The notes under the pieces were generated by a model. That model was not told where the DNA came from and did not search any database. It worked only from the letters and a program-made list of their open reading frames with translations. From an uncultured Lachnospiraceae bacterium (GTDB taxonomy: Bacteria; Bacillota; Clostridia; Lachnospirales; Lachnospiraceae): a DNA stretch of 64,000 bases. The first letter of the stretch is position 1, and each line of letters opens with the position of its first letter. Shown in pieces: positions 45,087 through 54,624 of this stretch. The stretch lies in the NCBI GenBank assembly GCA_947178145.1, contig CAMWXE010000006.1, forward strand, positions 27,840-91,839. The letters are read 5' to 3'. The translations under genes and the position numbers were made by a program.

Positions 45087-46604
45087 ATGTATCGCATTTT
45101 AATTGTAGACGATGAAAAATTTGAGCGCGACTGTATCCGATACCTGATCGAATCATCCAGCCTTCCTCTGGAAGTCGTGGAGGCGGATGACGGTACAGGC
45201 GCACTTGCGCTTCTGCAGGAGTCTCCTGTTGATATTCTGTTTACGGATGTCCAGATGCCCGTAATGGACGGTCTGGAGCTAATCCGCCATTCCAACGAGC
45301 TTCTGCCAGGACTCAAACTGATCATTTTCAGCAGTTTTGCTGATTTTGAGTACGCGCGGACAGCCATTACACTCGGAGTGGAAAACTATATCCTGAAACC
45401 GGTGGTATCCGACGAACTTATTGGCACACTCACGTCATTGATCAAGCAGCTGGACGAAGAACAGGATTCCCGCCTGCAGCAAAACAGGCAGCAGACCTTT
45501 TTACTCCAGTACGCACTCCAGCTTGCCATTTCTGGAAGCTTCTCTTATGAAGATGCCGATTCCGCTACCGTGGCACAGCTTGAAGCCTTTCAGCTTATGG
45601 TACTTGTTGATTTTAGTACTCCATTCCTCCAAAAAAACTATTCTTCGTTCTATGATGCACTGCGCGAACAGCTTCTGCCGGATATGGAATCACTGAATCC
45701 TGCACCGAATCAGGCACTTCTATTTCTGCGTACCATCCCTGATTCCGCATGTTTTTGGGAGAGCGTTTTTCTTCCATTTGTCCACAGTCATTTCCAGACA
45801 GAATGCTACCTTTCCATCAGTAACCCGCTCTCCCAGTATCCTTCCCTGCAGGACGCATTCAATGCCGTGGAGCAGCAGATGGAACAGCGGTTCTGGATGC
45901 CAAAGGAAAGAATATTCACCTCCTCCTCGGAAAGCGGCATTTCGCATAATCCCGAGAGCATAGATGACAACCAGCAGATCAGTCTCATGAAAAGCGCACT
46001 CTCCATCAAAAACGCAGAGACTTTCCAGAAGAATCTGGATATCCTGTTCCATAAATACAGTCTTTCTGTTAACCAGTCGCAGATTTATGTGAAATTTATC
46101 TTTTCCAATCTGCTGACAGTGATGTACCCCTACCTGCCAGAAGCATACAGCTCCAAGACTGGAACACTTGATGTATTGATTTCACGGATATATCTGCAGA
46201 AAGACATCACAGAGATCATGGCATTGATCCAGGAGCTGGCTGATCAGATTTCAGCATCATTTTCTGAAAATACTGATTCTGTACGCAGAGAAATCCTCCT
46301 GTTAAAAGAGTATATCCGGGAAAATTACAGCAGAGACCTGTCCGTAGAGGCTCTGGCATCCATTGTATATCTGACGCCGGATTATTTAAGCCGGCTTTTT
46401 AAGAAAACGACTGGAAAAAGTCTTTCCCAGTATATCCGCCAATACCGGATGGAAAAAGCGAGGGAGTTATTGCTGCAGACAAACAAAAAAGTCATCCAAA
46501 TCGGAATTGATGTTGGCTACACCAATTATTCTTATTTTTGCCAGAGTTTCCGGGAATATTTCGGCATCTCTCCCGAAAAATACCGTCAGGGAAATGCACT
46601 GTAA
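45087..46604 (+). CDS. Response regulator with AraC output domain (YesN-like)
   Basis: A 505-residue protein. Residues 1-120 form a receiver domain with phospho-acceptor Asp in LFTDVQMPVMDG and the Lys in YILKPV; a middle region is poorly conserved; the C-terminal 100 residues form the AraC DNA-binding domain (FFREYFGISPEKYRQ-like ending). GGAGG lies 10 bases ahead of the ATG. It overlaps nothing and is followed by its histidine kinase. It likely activates the divergent ABC/GH36 unit. Confidence 0.93.
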   Translation: MYRILIVDDEKFERDCIRYLIESSSLPLEVVEADDGTGALALLQESPVDILFTDVQMPVMDGLELIRHSNELLPGLKLIIFSSFADFEYARTAITLGVENYILKPVVSDELIGTLTSLIKQLDEEQDSRLQQNRQQTFLLQYALQLAISGSFSYEDADSATVAQLEAFQLMVLVDFSTPFLQKNYSSFYDALREQLLPDMESLNPAPNQALLFLRTIPDSACFWESVFLPFVHSHFQTECYLSISNPLSQYPSLQDAFNAVEQQMEQRFWMPKERIFTSSSESGISHNPESIDDNQQISLMKSALSIKNAETFQKNLDILFHKYSLSVNQSQIYVKFIFSNLLTVMYPYLPEAYSSKTGTLDVLISRIYLQKDITEIMALIQELADQISASFSENTDSVRREILLLKEYIRENYSRDLSVEALASIVYLTPDYLSRLFKKTTGKSLSQYIRQYRMEKARELLLQTNKKVIQIGIDVGYTNYSYFCQSFREYFGISPEKYRQGNAL

Positions 46605-46636
46605 AGAATGGGATTTATATAGAAAAAGGAGCATAT

Positions 46637-48307
46637 ATGAAACGAATCAACTTTCTTATTCAAAGCCTGAACTACAAAAAGAAACTGGTGCTGACCTGCT
46701 TTTTAGTCGGCATTCTTCCGCTGGTTATTATGGGTATCTTCTGCCACACCAAGACAATAAGTCTTTTATTGAGTCAGGAACTGAATTCCATGAACTCTGC
46801 CATCTCGACGGCCGTCGATTCCATTGATTCGCAGATTTCCCTATACGAAAATCTGCTCACATACCTGTCCTGTGAAGAATCCATTGTCGTCACCCCGACC
46901 GAAACCGTTCAGGGAATCTATGCGACATATGAACAGCTAAATTACAAATTAGATGTCTTTTTAAACAGCATCTATGCCCAACATCCTGAGATTCTTCAAA
47001 TTACGATTTACAACGCCACAACAGAGTTGACACATGGAAAACAGCTGCGCCCAATCTCTGACCTCGAACAGGAAAGCTGGTATGATGAAACTGCTGTCAC
47101 CCCACATCCATCGTGGCATTTAAATAATGATGGGACAATCTGTGTCATACAGAAACTCCCAAATCCCTATATCAAATATGTTCAATCTTATTCAGAAAAC
47201 TGCGTCAGCATCAGCTTTTCCTCGAAACAGTTTTTTAAATCGTTGGACAATATTTCCAACAACTGCCATATTGCAGTTGCATCACCAGAACAGACCATGT
47301 ATTCCTACACATCTCCCTCTGTGTCTGAACTGTCCCCGGACTCCAGCCGATGGACGACCTTGTCCATGGACATCGACGATTATGGATGGAACATTGTTTT
47401 GGAAAAACCGAAAAGTATTCTGACAGCACCTGCTGACAAAATGGCAGTGATCATCATCCTGATTATCTGTGCATGCTTTGCTATCCTTCTGTTTATGGGA
47501 AACATTCTTTCTTCCTTTTTCGTCCGCAGAATTGATGCCTTGCATGAAAAGATGCAGCAAGTGCAGCAAGGGGATTTCAATATTTCTATTCATGATGAAT
47601 GGCCTGATGAAATCGGTGAACTGACCAATACTTTTCAGGAAATGATCAACGAAATTAACCGACTGATTCAGGAAGATTACAAGAATAAGATTGTGCTGAG
47701 AGAAACACAGCTAAAAGCGCTGCAGGCTCAAATCAACCCGCATTTTCTCTACAATTGTCTGTCAATGATCAACAGCAAAGCTCTGATGAATGATCAGACT
47801 GAAATCAGCCAGTTATCCCAGCTTTTATCCGTGTTTTACCGCACTACACTGAACAAAGGGAAATCGGAGACTACCTTGCAGGATGAGATTAAAAATGTCA
47901 AATCCTATATGAATATCCAACAATTGCTTCACGACAACATTTTTGACGTGACTTACCAGATTGACGAACCCCTTCCCGAAATAGAAATCCCGAATTTATT
48001 ACTGCAGCCTTTGGTTGAAAATTCCCTCGTCCATGGCATTCTGCCGAACAAATCCAGGCGCGGTAAAATATTCTTAACTATTTCCCGCGTCATGGAGCAG
48101 GTTCATTTCACTATCTTGGACAACGGACTTGGTATTCCGCGCAAAAAGCTTGACACCCTCCTGCAGACAGACTCGGGGGGATATGGACTGAAAAATGTGC
48201 ATGAACGACTTCAATTGACCTATGGTGAAACCTGTGGACTGACAATCAACAGTATACTTGACGAGAGTACCATGATCACTTTTTCGATTCCAATACAGGT
48301 TTCGTAA
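46637..48307 (+). CDS. Sensor histidine kinase (YesM-like)
   Basis: A 556-residue kinase: membrane segment near 20-40, extracellular sensor region, second membrane segment near 280-300, HAMP, then QAQINPHFLYNCLSMINSKAL with the phospho-acceptor His, and the ATPase part VENSLVHGI and DNGLGI. The start at 46637 follows AAAAGGAG; earlier in-frame ATGs fall inside the previous gene. It senses an extracellular sugar signal and phosphorylates the YesN-like partner. Confidence 0.93.
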   Translation: MKRINFLIQSLNYKKKLVLTCFLVGILPLVIMGIFCHTKTISLLLSQELNSMNSAISTAVDSIDSQISLYENLLTYLSCEESIVVTPTETVQGIYATYEQLNYKLDVFLNSIYAQHPEILQITIYNATTELTHGKQLRPISDLEQESWYDETAVTPHPSWHLNNDGTICVIQKLPNPYIKYVQSYSENCVSISFSSKQFFKSLDNISNNCHIAVASPEQTMYSYTSPSVSELSPDSSRWTTLSMDIDDYGWNIVLEKPKSILTAPADKMAVIIILIICACFAILLFMGNILSSFFVRRIDALHEKMQQVQQGDFNISIHDEWPDEIGELTNTFQEMINEINRLIQEDYKNKIVLRETQLKALQAQINPHFLYNCLSMINSKALMNDQTEISQLSQLLSVFYRTTLNKGKSETTLQDEIKNVKSYMNIQQLLHDNIFDVTYQIDEPLPEIEIPNLLLQPLVENSLVHGILPNKSRRGKIFLTISRVMEQVHFTILDNGLGIPRKKLDTLLQTDSGGYGLKNVHERLQLTYGETCGLTINSILDESTMITFSIPIQVS

Positions 48308-48392
48308 GATTGTACTATCATACTTTCATGTATCTGATATGAAAAAGCAAAATAAATATAAATTTCAAAACAAAACGAAGGAGGAACACAAA

Positions 48393-50066
48393 ATGTTAAA
48401 AAAATGGTGGCACAACACAATCGGGTATCAAATCTATCCCAAGAGCTTTCAGGATACGAACGGAGACGGTATCGGGGATTTGAAGGGCGTCACTGCACAT
48501 CTGGATGACCTGGCCGACCTGGGCATCAATGTCATCTGGCTCTGCCCCGTCAACAAATCACCGATGAAAGATCACGGATATGATATCTCGGATTACGACG
48601 AAATTGATCCCATGTTTGGATGTAAGGATGATCTCCGGGAGCTGATTGCAAAGGCAGAAGAACGTGGAATCAAAATCCTCATGGATCTGGTCGTAAACCA
48701 TACCTCCACAGAGCATCCATGGTTTCAGAAGGCACTGGAAGACCCTGACGGGGAATACGGAAAATATTATATCATCCAGGAAGGAAAGGACGGGAAGGAG
48801 CCCAACAACTGGCGCTCTATCTTCGGCGGCAGCGCATGGGAGCGAATCAGAGATACCAATCTCTACTATCTCCATCTCTTCACGAAATGGCAGCCCGATC
48901 TCAATTGGGAAAATCCTATCCTGCGGCAGCAGATTTATGACATGGTAAACAGATGGCTCGATCTGGGAATCAGGGGGTTTCGCGTCGATGCGATCAGCCA
49001 CTTGAAAAAGGACTTCACATACCAGAATCTGCCTTCCGATGGCGTGGATGGTTACGTGAACGGCTTTCCCTATTTCAGCAATGTCGATGGGCTTGGCACT
49101 TTTCTGAGAGAACTGCAGGAAACTACTTTCAAGCGCTATGACGCTATGACAATCGGCGAAGTCGACGATGATCTTCCAGCTGATGTCCTCCCGGATTTTA
49201 TCGGTGAGATCGGTTATTTTTCCACAATATTTGATTTTTGCCACGCCACGTTCCATGTCAATTCCGCAGAGTGGAAAGACAGACCCGTGGAAATGATCGA
49301 TGCGTTGAAAAAACGTCTGTTTGCAAGACAGGACACTATAAAAGGAAAAGGAATGCTCTGCAATTATCTGGAGAACCATGATCTCCCCCGCATTGCAGAA
49401 CGGTTGATTCCCGCAAAGGAGATTGATTTCTACAGCAAGTCCATGGTGGGCGGCATCAATTTCTTCCTGCCCGGAATCGTATTTCTCTATCAGGGACAGA
49501 CGATTGGTATGATGGACTACCCAAAAGAGAACATAGATGCATTTGCAGACCCTGCAACATTTATCCACTATGACGAATACCTCCAGAATGGAATGACCGA
49601 GACAGAAGCACTCGCCCGGATTAACCTAGAAACACGGGAGCACGCAAGGACACCCATGCAGTGGAGTGACGGGCAGTACGCCGGATTTTCCAGCGCGGAA
49701 CCATGGTTCCAGGTCAATCCCAATTACAGGCAGATAAACTACGACGCACAGAAAAAGGATCCTGATTCCCTGTACGCATTTTACAAAAAAATGATATCCC
49801 TCAGAAAATCGGATGCATTTCAGGAACTGTTCCTTTATGGCGGGTTCAGTCCCATCTATGAGAGCGAACCGGGAATCATTGCATACGAGCGCAGGCTAAC
49901 CGATAAGAGCGTATGGATTATCAACAATGCAAAATCCACAGAGGCAGTTCTGCCGATACCGGGAACAGTCAAAAAAATATTGCTGTCCAATTATGAGAAT
50001 CCTGTAGTGCAGAATGATGTTGTGAAATTGCAGCGGTATCAGCTGCTTGTATTAGAGCGTGCTTGA
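48393..50066 (+). CDS. GH13 alpha-glucosidase (oligo-1,6-glucosidase type)
   Basis: A 557-residue GH13 enzyme. NVIWLCPVNKSPMKDHGYD, MDLVVNHTS, GFRVDAISHL (nucleophile Asp), MTIGEVDDD (acid/base Glu) and ENHDLPR (stabiliser) are the conserved regions. It probably cleaves sucrose- or isomaltose-like products left after galactose removal from raffinose sugars; trehalose-6-phosphate hydrolase is the main alternative. AAGGAGG precedes the ATG at 48393. It lies 86 bases after the kinase gene. Confidence 0.9.
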   Translation: MLKKWWHNTIGYQIYPKSFQDTNGDGIGDLKGVTAHLDDLADLGINVIWLCPVNKSPMKDHGYDISDYDEIDPMFGCKDDLRELIAKAEERGIKILMDLVVNHTSTEHPWFQKALEDPDGEYGKYYIIQEGKDGKEPNNWRSIFGGSAWERIRDTNLYYLHLFTKWQPDLNWENPILRQQIYDMVNRWLDLGIRGFRVDAISHLKKDFTYQNLPSDGVDGYVNGFPYFSNVDGLGTFLRELQETTFKRYDAMTIGEVDDDLPADVLPDFIGEIGYFSTIFDFCHATFHVNSAEWKDRPVEMIDALKKRLFARQDTIKGKGMLCNYLENHDLPRIAERLIPAKEIDFYSKSMVGGINFFLPGIVFLYQGQTIGMMDYPKENIDAFADPATFIHYDEYLQNGMTETEALARINLETREHARTPMQWSDGQYAGFSSAEPWFQVNPNYRQINYDAQKKDPDSLYAFYKKMISLRKSDAFQELFLYGGFSPIYESEPGIIAYERRLTDKSVWIINNAKSTEAVLPIPGTVKKILLSNYENPVVQNDVVKLQRYQLLVLERA

Positions 50067-50078
50067 AAAGATTCCAAA

Positions 50079-50139
50079 ATAATAGGACTAAATCAGAATC
50101 CCCCTTGCTAAAAGGGACTTTCTGATTTAGTCCTATTAT
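50079..50139 (+). terminator. 20-bp perfect hairpin at the right island end
   Basis: A 20-bp perfect stem (50079-50098 with 50120-50139) with an inner TCCC/GGGA stem is far stronger than usual. It ends within one to thirteen bases of the M23 break point, so it may be both the GH13 terminator and the tip of the island. Confidence 0.7.
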
Positions 50140-50646
50140 ATCAGAGTCATCATCATAATCCTGATAGGAAAATCCTGCCGCAATCGGTGAGAACGCTTTC
50201 AATCCATACTTCTTTTGATAAGTGCCATTCTCATCCTCGATCTCATACTCCCCAATCATCCCTCCAAGCACCGCAGAGTACGCTTTATAATAATAGGAAA
50301 AGTATTGATATTTCTCATTGAGCGCTGCCTCTGTTGTCTCTCCTGATGTGAGCTTTGATGCAACCTCGTCAATATAGTCTGTCGATTTGCTGTTAAATTC
50401 CCCGCCTCCGCGAACAGCAGCATATGCGAGCAGTGTGATCCAGTCAAGATGTACATCGGACTCATACGACTCTATGTCCATAAGACAGGCCTTTTTCAGG
50501 GCTTCCTTTGACGCGTTAAAATCCACCCACTTAATAAAGTTATCCTGGGTCTGACTGACCTCCTGAATCTTATTTTCATACAGAAAAATCCCCGCTGCCA
50601 GTACAACCGTCATCAGAATCAGGCACGTCATCATTCTATTTTTCAC
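50140..50646 (-). pseudogene. M23 peptidase, N-terminal half, split by the island
   Basis: About 169 residues: a signal/anchor segment (MTCLILMTVVLAAGIFLY), then WVDFNASKEALKKA, DIESYESDVHLDWITLLAY, SYYYKAYSAVLGGMIGEYEIE and KKYGLKAFSPIAAGFSYQDYDD. This is the N-terminal region that precedes the LytM domain in Lachnospiraceae M23 peptidases, and homologs continue with DFGV-type sequence. Here the frame runs into the island hairpin. The rest of the protein is at 30674-31216. Confidence 0.85.
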
Positions 50647-50762
50647 ACAATCACCATATCAATATATTATCTGTTCATTATATGTTCGCATACGCGTAAT
50701 CATGACCGCCAAATCACAGCCGCTTCCCACTATCAGCTGAGAAAGTGCAGAGAACTAGCAAA

Positions 50763-50787
50763 ACAGGCACCAGTATCTGGTGCCTGT
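50763..50787 (-). terminator. Terminator of hpf
   Basis: ACAGGCACCA pairs perfectly with TGGTGCCTGT over a 5-base loop and is followed by TTTTGC on the minus strand, 15 bases after the hpf stop. Confidence 0.8.
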
Positions 50788-50801
50788 CCACAACCTTCTA
50801 T

Positions 50802-51335
50802 TTAGTTTTCCGGTTCAATCAGACCATAGGTGTTTCCTTTGCGCTTGTAAACGACATTCACCTCGTCCGTCTCCGCATTGCAGAATACAAAGAAGTCATG
50901 TCCAAGAAGCTCCATCTGAACACATGCATCCTCTGCATACATTGGTTTGATATCAAACTTTTTGGTACGAACAATTCGTACCTCATCATCATCCACAGCA
51001 TAATCATTTTCTATAAAATCAGTCCGTAGACTTGCTGCGCCTGCCTGCTGATCTGCCCTGAATTTGTTCTTATATTTCTTCAACTGCCGCTCAATCACCT
51101 CTGCTGCAAGGTCGATTGATACATACATGTCATTGCTCACCTGCTCTGAACGAATGATATTTCCCTTCACAGGAATGGTGACCTCTATCTTCTGCCTCTC
51201 CTTCTCAACACTTAGTGTTGCGTGTACCTCCGTTTCTGGCGTGAAATATTTCTCGAGCTTGCCGATTTTGTCCTCAACTGCTGCCTTTAATCCAGGCGTA
51301 ACGTCAATGTTCTTACCGCTGATAATAAATTTCAT
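50802..51335 (-). CDS. hpf: Ribosome hibernation promoting factor, long form
   Basis: A 177-residue long HPF: N-terminal S30AE domain (KFIISGKNIDVTPGLKAAVEDKIGKLEKYF) and C-terminal dimer domain (VRTKKFDIKPM, ALLG-like MELLGHDFFVFCNAETDEVNVVYKRKGNTYGLIEP). It pairs ribosomes into inactive 100S dimers in stationary phase. The start at 51335 is chosen over 51356 by ribosome binding site spacing. Confidence 0.95.
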   Translation of the reverse strand: MKFIISGKNIDVTPGLKAAVEDKIGKLEKYFTPETEVHATLSVEKERQKIEVTIPVKGNIIRSEQVSNDMYVSIDLAAEVIERQLKKYKNKFRADQQAGAASLRTDFIENDYAVDDDEVRIVRTKKFDIKPMYAEDACVQMELLGHDFFVFCNAETDEVNVVYKRKGNTYGLIEPEN

Positions 51336-51396
51336 TCTGTCCACATCCCTTCGCACTTAATTTCGCAATTAAGTATGTCACCTTAATTGTATTTTG

Positions 51397-51425
51397 ATTA
51401 TATCATATCCCTATTTTTTTTCCAA
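51397..51425 (-). promoter_or_regulatory. Sigma-A promoter of hpf
   Basis: Minus strand TTGGAA (51420-51425), 17 bases, consensus TATAAT (51397-51402). A CTTAATT/AATTAAG inverted repeat lies in the leader. Confidence 0.65.
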
Positions 51426-51786
51426 TATTTTTTGTAATTTATTATAAATTTTTTTCAATTCTTTGTCTTTTTTTAGACATTTTTCAGCATTGTCCAAAAC
51501 CTGGCAATGTCAATGATTTTATGATAGATTTTTTTCCAAAACTCTATTTTCGTTTATTTTAACAAAACATATTTTCGTTTATATACCCTATGTTTTCCAC
51601 AAGAAAGCCCGTTCATATCTGTGGATATTGTGGATAACTTGGTGCATAAGTCTATTTATCGCCGCTTTTACCTTTTTTTTGTGTGGATAACTTGTGAACG
51701 TATAAAAGAATGACTGTTGTGTTACAAAAAAATGGCCCTGCTTTTTTGTGCACTTTTTTTAAGCAATCGGCCAGGAAGATAAAAGA

Positions 51787-51814
51787 AAGGTGGATAACAA
51801 TTATTATCCACCTT
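51787..51814 (-). terminator. Terminator of the NlpC/P60 gene
   Basis: AAGGTGGATAA pairs perfectly with TTATCCACCTT over 6 bases and is followed by TTTCTTTTATC on the minus strand, 15 bases after the stop. Confidence 0.8.
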
Positions 51815-51828
51815 AAAATCGATGTACT

Positions 51829-53370
51829 CTAGAAAATTCTTCTCACTGTCAAAACATTTCGATATGTTGCACTGGAAATAATAATTCCAGTCTTAGATGT
51901 GCTGGCATGAACAATCTGTCCATTGCCGACATAAAGACCAACATGGCCTGAATAGCACACAATGTCACCCGGCTGTGCGTTGCTGAGTCCTCCAACATCA
52001 TATCCCTGGCTTCTCAATGCGGAAGAAGAATGCGGCAGACTCACTCCGAAATTAGAATATACACTCATGACAAACCCGGAACAATCCGTGCCATTTGTAA
52101 GGCTTGATCCACCGTATACATACGGATTTCCCACAAACTGCGTCGCATATTCAATGACAGCCTTACCCATCTCACTTCCTTCTGACGATGCTGCTGTACT
52201 CCTTGCTACCTCTATTGCTGCCTGATTTGCCTCAGATCTCTGCGCCTGTGCTTCTGCCTGTCTCTGCGCTCTCTCTGCCTCTGTCGCCGCCGCGGCAGCT
52301 CTCGCCTCCTCGCGCGCCTTTGCCTCCTTGGCAAGTCTTGCTTCTTCTTCTTCTCTCGACTCAGCATGTACAAAATCAGTTCTCAGATTTACATAGTCTC
52401 TTGAAACATAACCATCACCCTCTTCGATGGCAATCTTAACCCATCCGTCAAGCTCTTCGACTACGATAAGTTCTTCCTCAATGGGAACAAGTCCAAGTAC
52501 TGCGGACTCTGTACTTGCCTCCTTCCGAACCTTAAGGGTTGTTGTATTTACGACTGCATATGTAGTTCCTACCTCTTTTGCAATGGCCTCTGCTTCTTCG
52601 CCAACCACACAGTACTCGCCTTTGACATATCCAGTACAATTTCCTGATATAATCTTATACCATCCATCTTTTTCTTCAACAAATTCGCCGACAGACTTAT
52701 CATACAGTTTCCCGACAATCTCACTTTCCTCACTTGGAAGGCTTCTGACATTGACATAGTTTGTTACCCTGGCAATGACAAGTCCTGAGAAGTCCTGACC
52801 ATCTTCCTCTGTCTCGGTCTCAACTTCGGTCTCCTCCTCTAATTCCTCGTCAATCTCAATGTCATCATAAGTATCCGTAGCAGAAAACCCTGCACTTGTC
52901 TGAAAGTCATCGCTTTCATCGGAATTATCCTCTGTTGTGTCCTCTGTGCCTTCCGTTTCTTCGCTGGATGGCTCTGATTCCGATTCCTCTTCGCTGGATG
53001 TTGTCTGCTCTGACGGTTCTTCTGTTGTTTCCTGTGGTACCTCTGTTATACTGTCATCTTCTGAGGTCTCCTGAACCGCCTCCGTGGACACCTGTCCAGA
53101 CTCTTCTGAAACTTTCTTGTTCGTTGTCTTCTCGGATGCCAATACAATATTGGGCTGCAGACCAGATGCACTTTCAAGATACGCGATGTTCTGAACAACC
53201 TCATCCTGAAGATCCTGTATTGTGCTGCTTTCATCCAGCACAACTGCAACTCCTGCTGCAGGTACATCTGATGAATTATGAATCTTTGCATCAAGTGTCA
53301 TCTGGTAACCGGATAGCGAAAGTGTTCCGACAAGCGCACACGCCGCTGCCTTTACGCCGTACTTGTTCAT
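51829..53370 (-). CDS. Secreted NlpC/P60 cell-wall hydrolase with SH3 domains
   Basis: A 513-residue exported protein: signal peptide (KAAACALVGTLSLSG), a Glu/Ser/Thr-rich disordered linker from about 70 to 165, two SH3b domains (near 185-245 and 260-325), an Ala/Glu/Arg coiled coil, and a C-terminal NlpC/P60 domain with GTDCSGF (catalytic Cys), GHVGLYVG and IVHAST (His). It cuts peptidoglycan stem peptides. The start at 53370 follows GGAGGA. Confidence 0.94.
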   Translation of the reverse strand: MNKYGVKAAACALVGTLSLSGYQMTLDAKIHNSSDVPAAGVAVVLDESSTIQDLQDEVVQNIAYLESASGLQPNIVLASEKTTNKKVSEESGQVSTEAVQETSEDDSITEVPQETTEEPSEQTTSSEEESESEPSSEETEGTEDTTEDNSDESDDFQTSAGFSATDTYDDIEIDEELEEETEVETETEEDGQDFSGLVIARVTNYVNVRSLPSEESEIVGKLYDKSVGEFVEEKDGWYKIISGNCTGYVKGEYCVVGEEAEAIAKEVGTTYAVVNTTTLKVRKEASTESAVLGLVPIEEELIVVEELDGWVKIAIEEGDGYVSRDYVNLRTDFVHAESREEEEARLAKEAKAREEARAAAAATEAERAQRQAEAQAQRSEANQAAIEVARSTAASSEGSEMGKAVIEYATQFVGNPYVYGGSSLTNGTDCSGFVMSVYSNFGVSLPHSSSALRSQGYDVGGLSNAQPGDIVCYSGHVGLYVGNGQIVHASTSKTGIIISSATYRNVLTVRRIF

Positions 53371-53691
53371 GTTTATTCCTCCAATGTGTGATATATGTGA
53401 TGTTGCCATAACTGTTCCTTTTCGCTCTGAACAGTTTGCTTTTTCTTACAATGTTTCATTAATTATTACAGAATTATTACATCCTTGAAATAAATTATCA
53501 CATTTTACCACAATTGTCAAGATATCTTTTTGCACACAAATGTACTTCCATCACGAAAAATGCTGTTTTTTAAACAAATAATTTGTGAACTTTCGCTATT
53601 CTATACCATTTTTCTTTCCAATTCTGCTATTTTCGACTCCATTTATTGCATTTTCGACTATTTATGCATTTATAAATATTTTCGTAACTTT
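53371..53691. promoter_or_regulatory. Leader and promoter of the NlpC/P60 gene
   Basis: The minus-strand promoter is TTGACA (53515-53520), 17 bases, TAATTT (53492-53497), giving an about 115-base leader with an 8-bp hairpin (AACTGTTC/GAACAGTT, 53410-53436). The rest up to the trxB end is AT-rich without genes. Confidence 0.65.
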
Positions 53692-54624
53692 TTAATTTTT
53701 TTTGGTGTTCAAATATTCCTGTGCCGAATGAACCGCATTCGCCCCATCTGCCACTGCTGTAACAATTTGACGCATTGGCTTTTTCCTGATATCACCTGCG
53801 GCAAAGATGCCTTCACGCGATGTCGCACAGGTTTCGTCTGCGATAATATATCCTTTCTCATCCATTTCCACAAACCCCTGAAAAGCGTTTGTTGCCGGCA
53901 CGACACCCACAGCTACAAACACACCATTGACATTTCGTCTGCTGTGTTCGCTGCTTTTATTATGATAGAGCTCCACGCCTTCTACCTCTTCGCTGCCCAA
54001 AATCGCTTTTACCTCGCTGTCCCAAATTATCTCAACATTTTCAAGAGACAACAGCTTTTTCTGCAGGCTGTCTGCTGCCCTGAGTTGGTCTCGCCGGTGT
54101 ATGAGATAAACCTTCTGGCAGATACCGGCCAGAAAAATGGCATCCTCCACGGCAGCATCACCACCGCCGACGACTGCAACCGTACTTTTTCGATAAAATG
54201 CACCGTCACAGGTAGCGCAATATGACACGCCCATTCCGGCAAGTTCTTTTTCACCCGGCACACCAAGCATGGAGTGGGAGGCTCCTGTCGCAAGTATGAC
54301 TGTTTTTGCAGTCAGATTCCCTTTATCTGTCTGGATTGCATATCGTGCCTGTTCCTCCACAATCCCTTGCACATCAGCAGTGATAAACTCCACGCCAAGC
54401 TGATTGGCATGCTCCCTGAATCTGTCGGATAAGTCTCCCCCGCTCAATCCTGGAAGCCCCAGATAATTATCCACTTCATACGTATTCAGTACCTGTCCGC
54501 CGCTGACAGGACTTCTGTCAACAACTGCAGCCTCCAGCCCGGCTCTCACTGCATAGATTGCCGCCCCCATTCCTGCCGGTCCTGAACCAAGGATCAACAA
54601 GTCATATATTTTATTTTCCATCAT
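53692..54624 (-). CDS. trxB: Thioredoxin reductase
   Basis: A 310-residue flavoprotein. ILGSGPAGMGAAIYAVRAGL binds FAD, SYCATCDGAFY carries the redox Cys pair, VVGGGDAAVEDAIFLA binds NADPH, and GIFAAGDIRKKPMRQIVTAVADGA is the C-terminal FAD motif. It keeps thioredoxin reduced. The ATG at 54624 overlaps the stop of the SDR gene (ATGA), so the two are coupled. Confidence 0.93.
   Translation of the reverse strand: MMENKIYDLLILGSGPAGMGAAIYAVRAGLEAAVVDRSPVSGGQVLNTYEVDNYLGLPGLSGGDLSDRFREHANQLGVEFITADVQGIVEEQARYAIQTDKGNLTAKTVILATGASHSMLGVPGEKELAGMGVSYCATCDGAFYRKSTVAVVGGGDAAVEDAIFLAGICQKVYLIHRRDQLRAADSLQKKLLSLENVEIIWDSEVKAILGSEEVEGVELYHNKSSEHSRRNVNGVFVAVGVVPATNAFQGFVEMDEKGYIIADETCATSREGIFAAGDIRKKPMRQIVTAVADGANAVHSAQEYLNTKKN

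Larger units (their letters stand above)
51336..51828. other. Non-coding region between hpf and the NlpC gene
   Basis: About 490 bases, AT-rich. It contains the hpf promoter, repeated GTGGATAAC motifs near 51637 and 51683, and the NlpC terminator. No open frame with coding character was seen. Confidence 0.6.
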
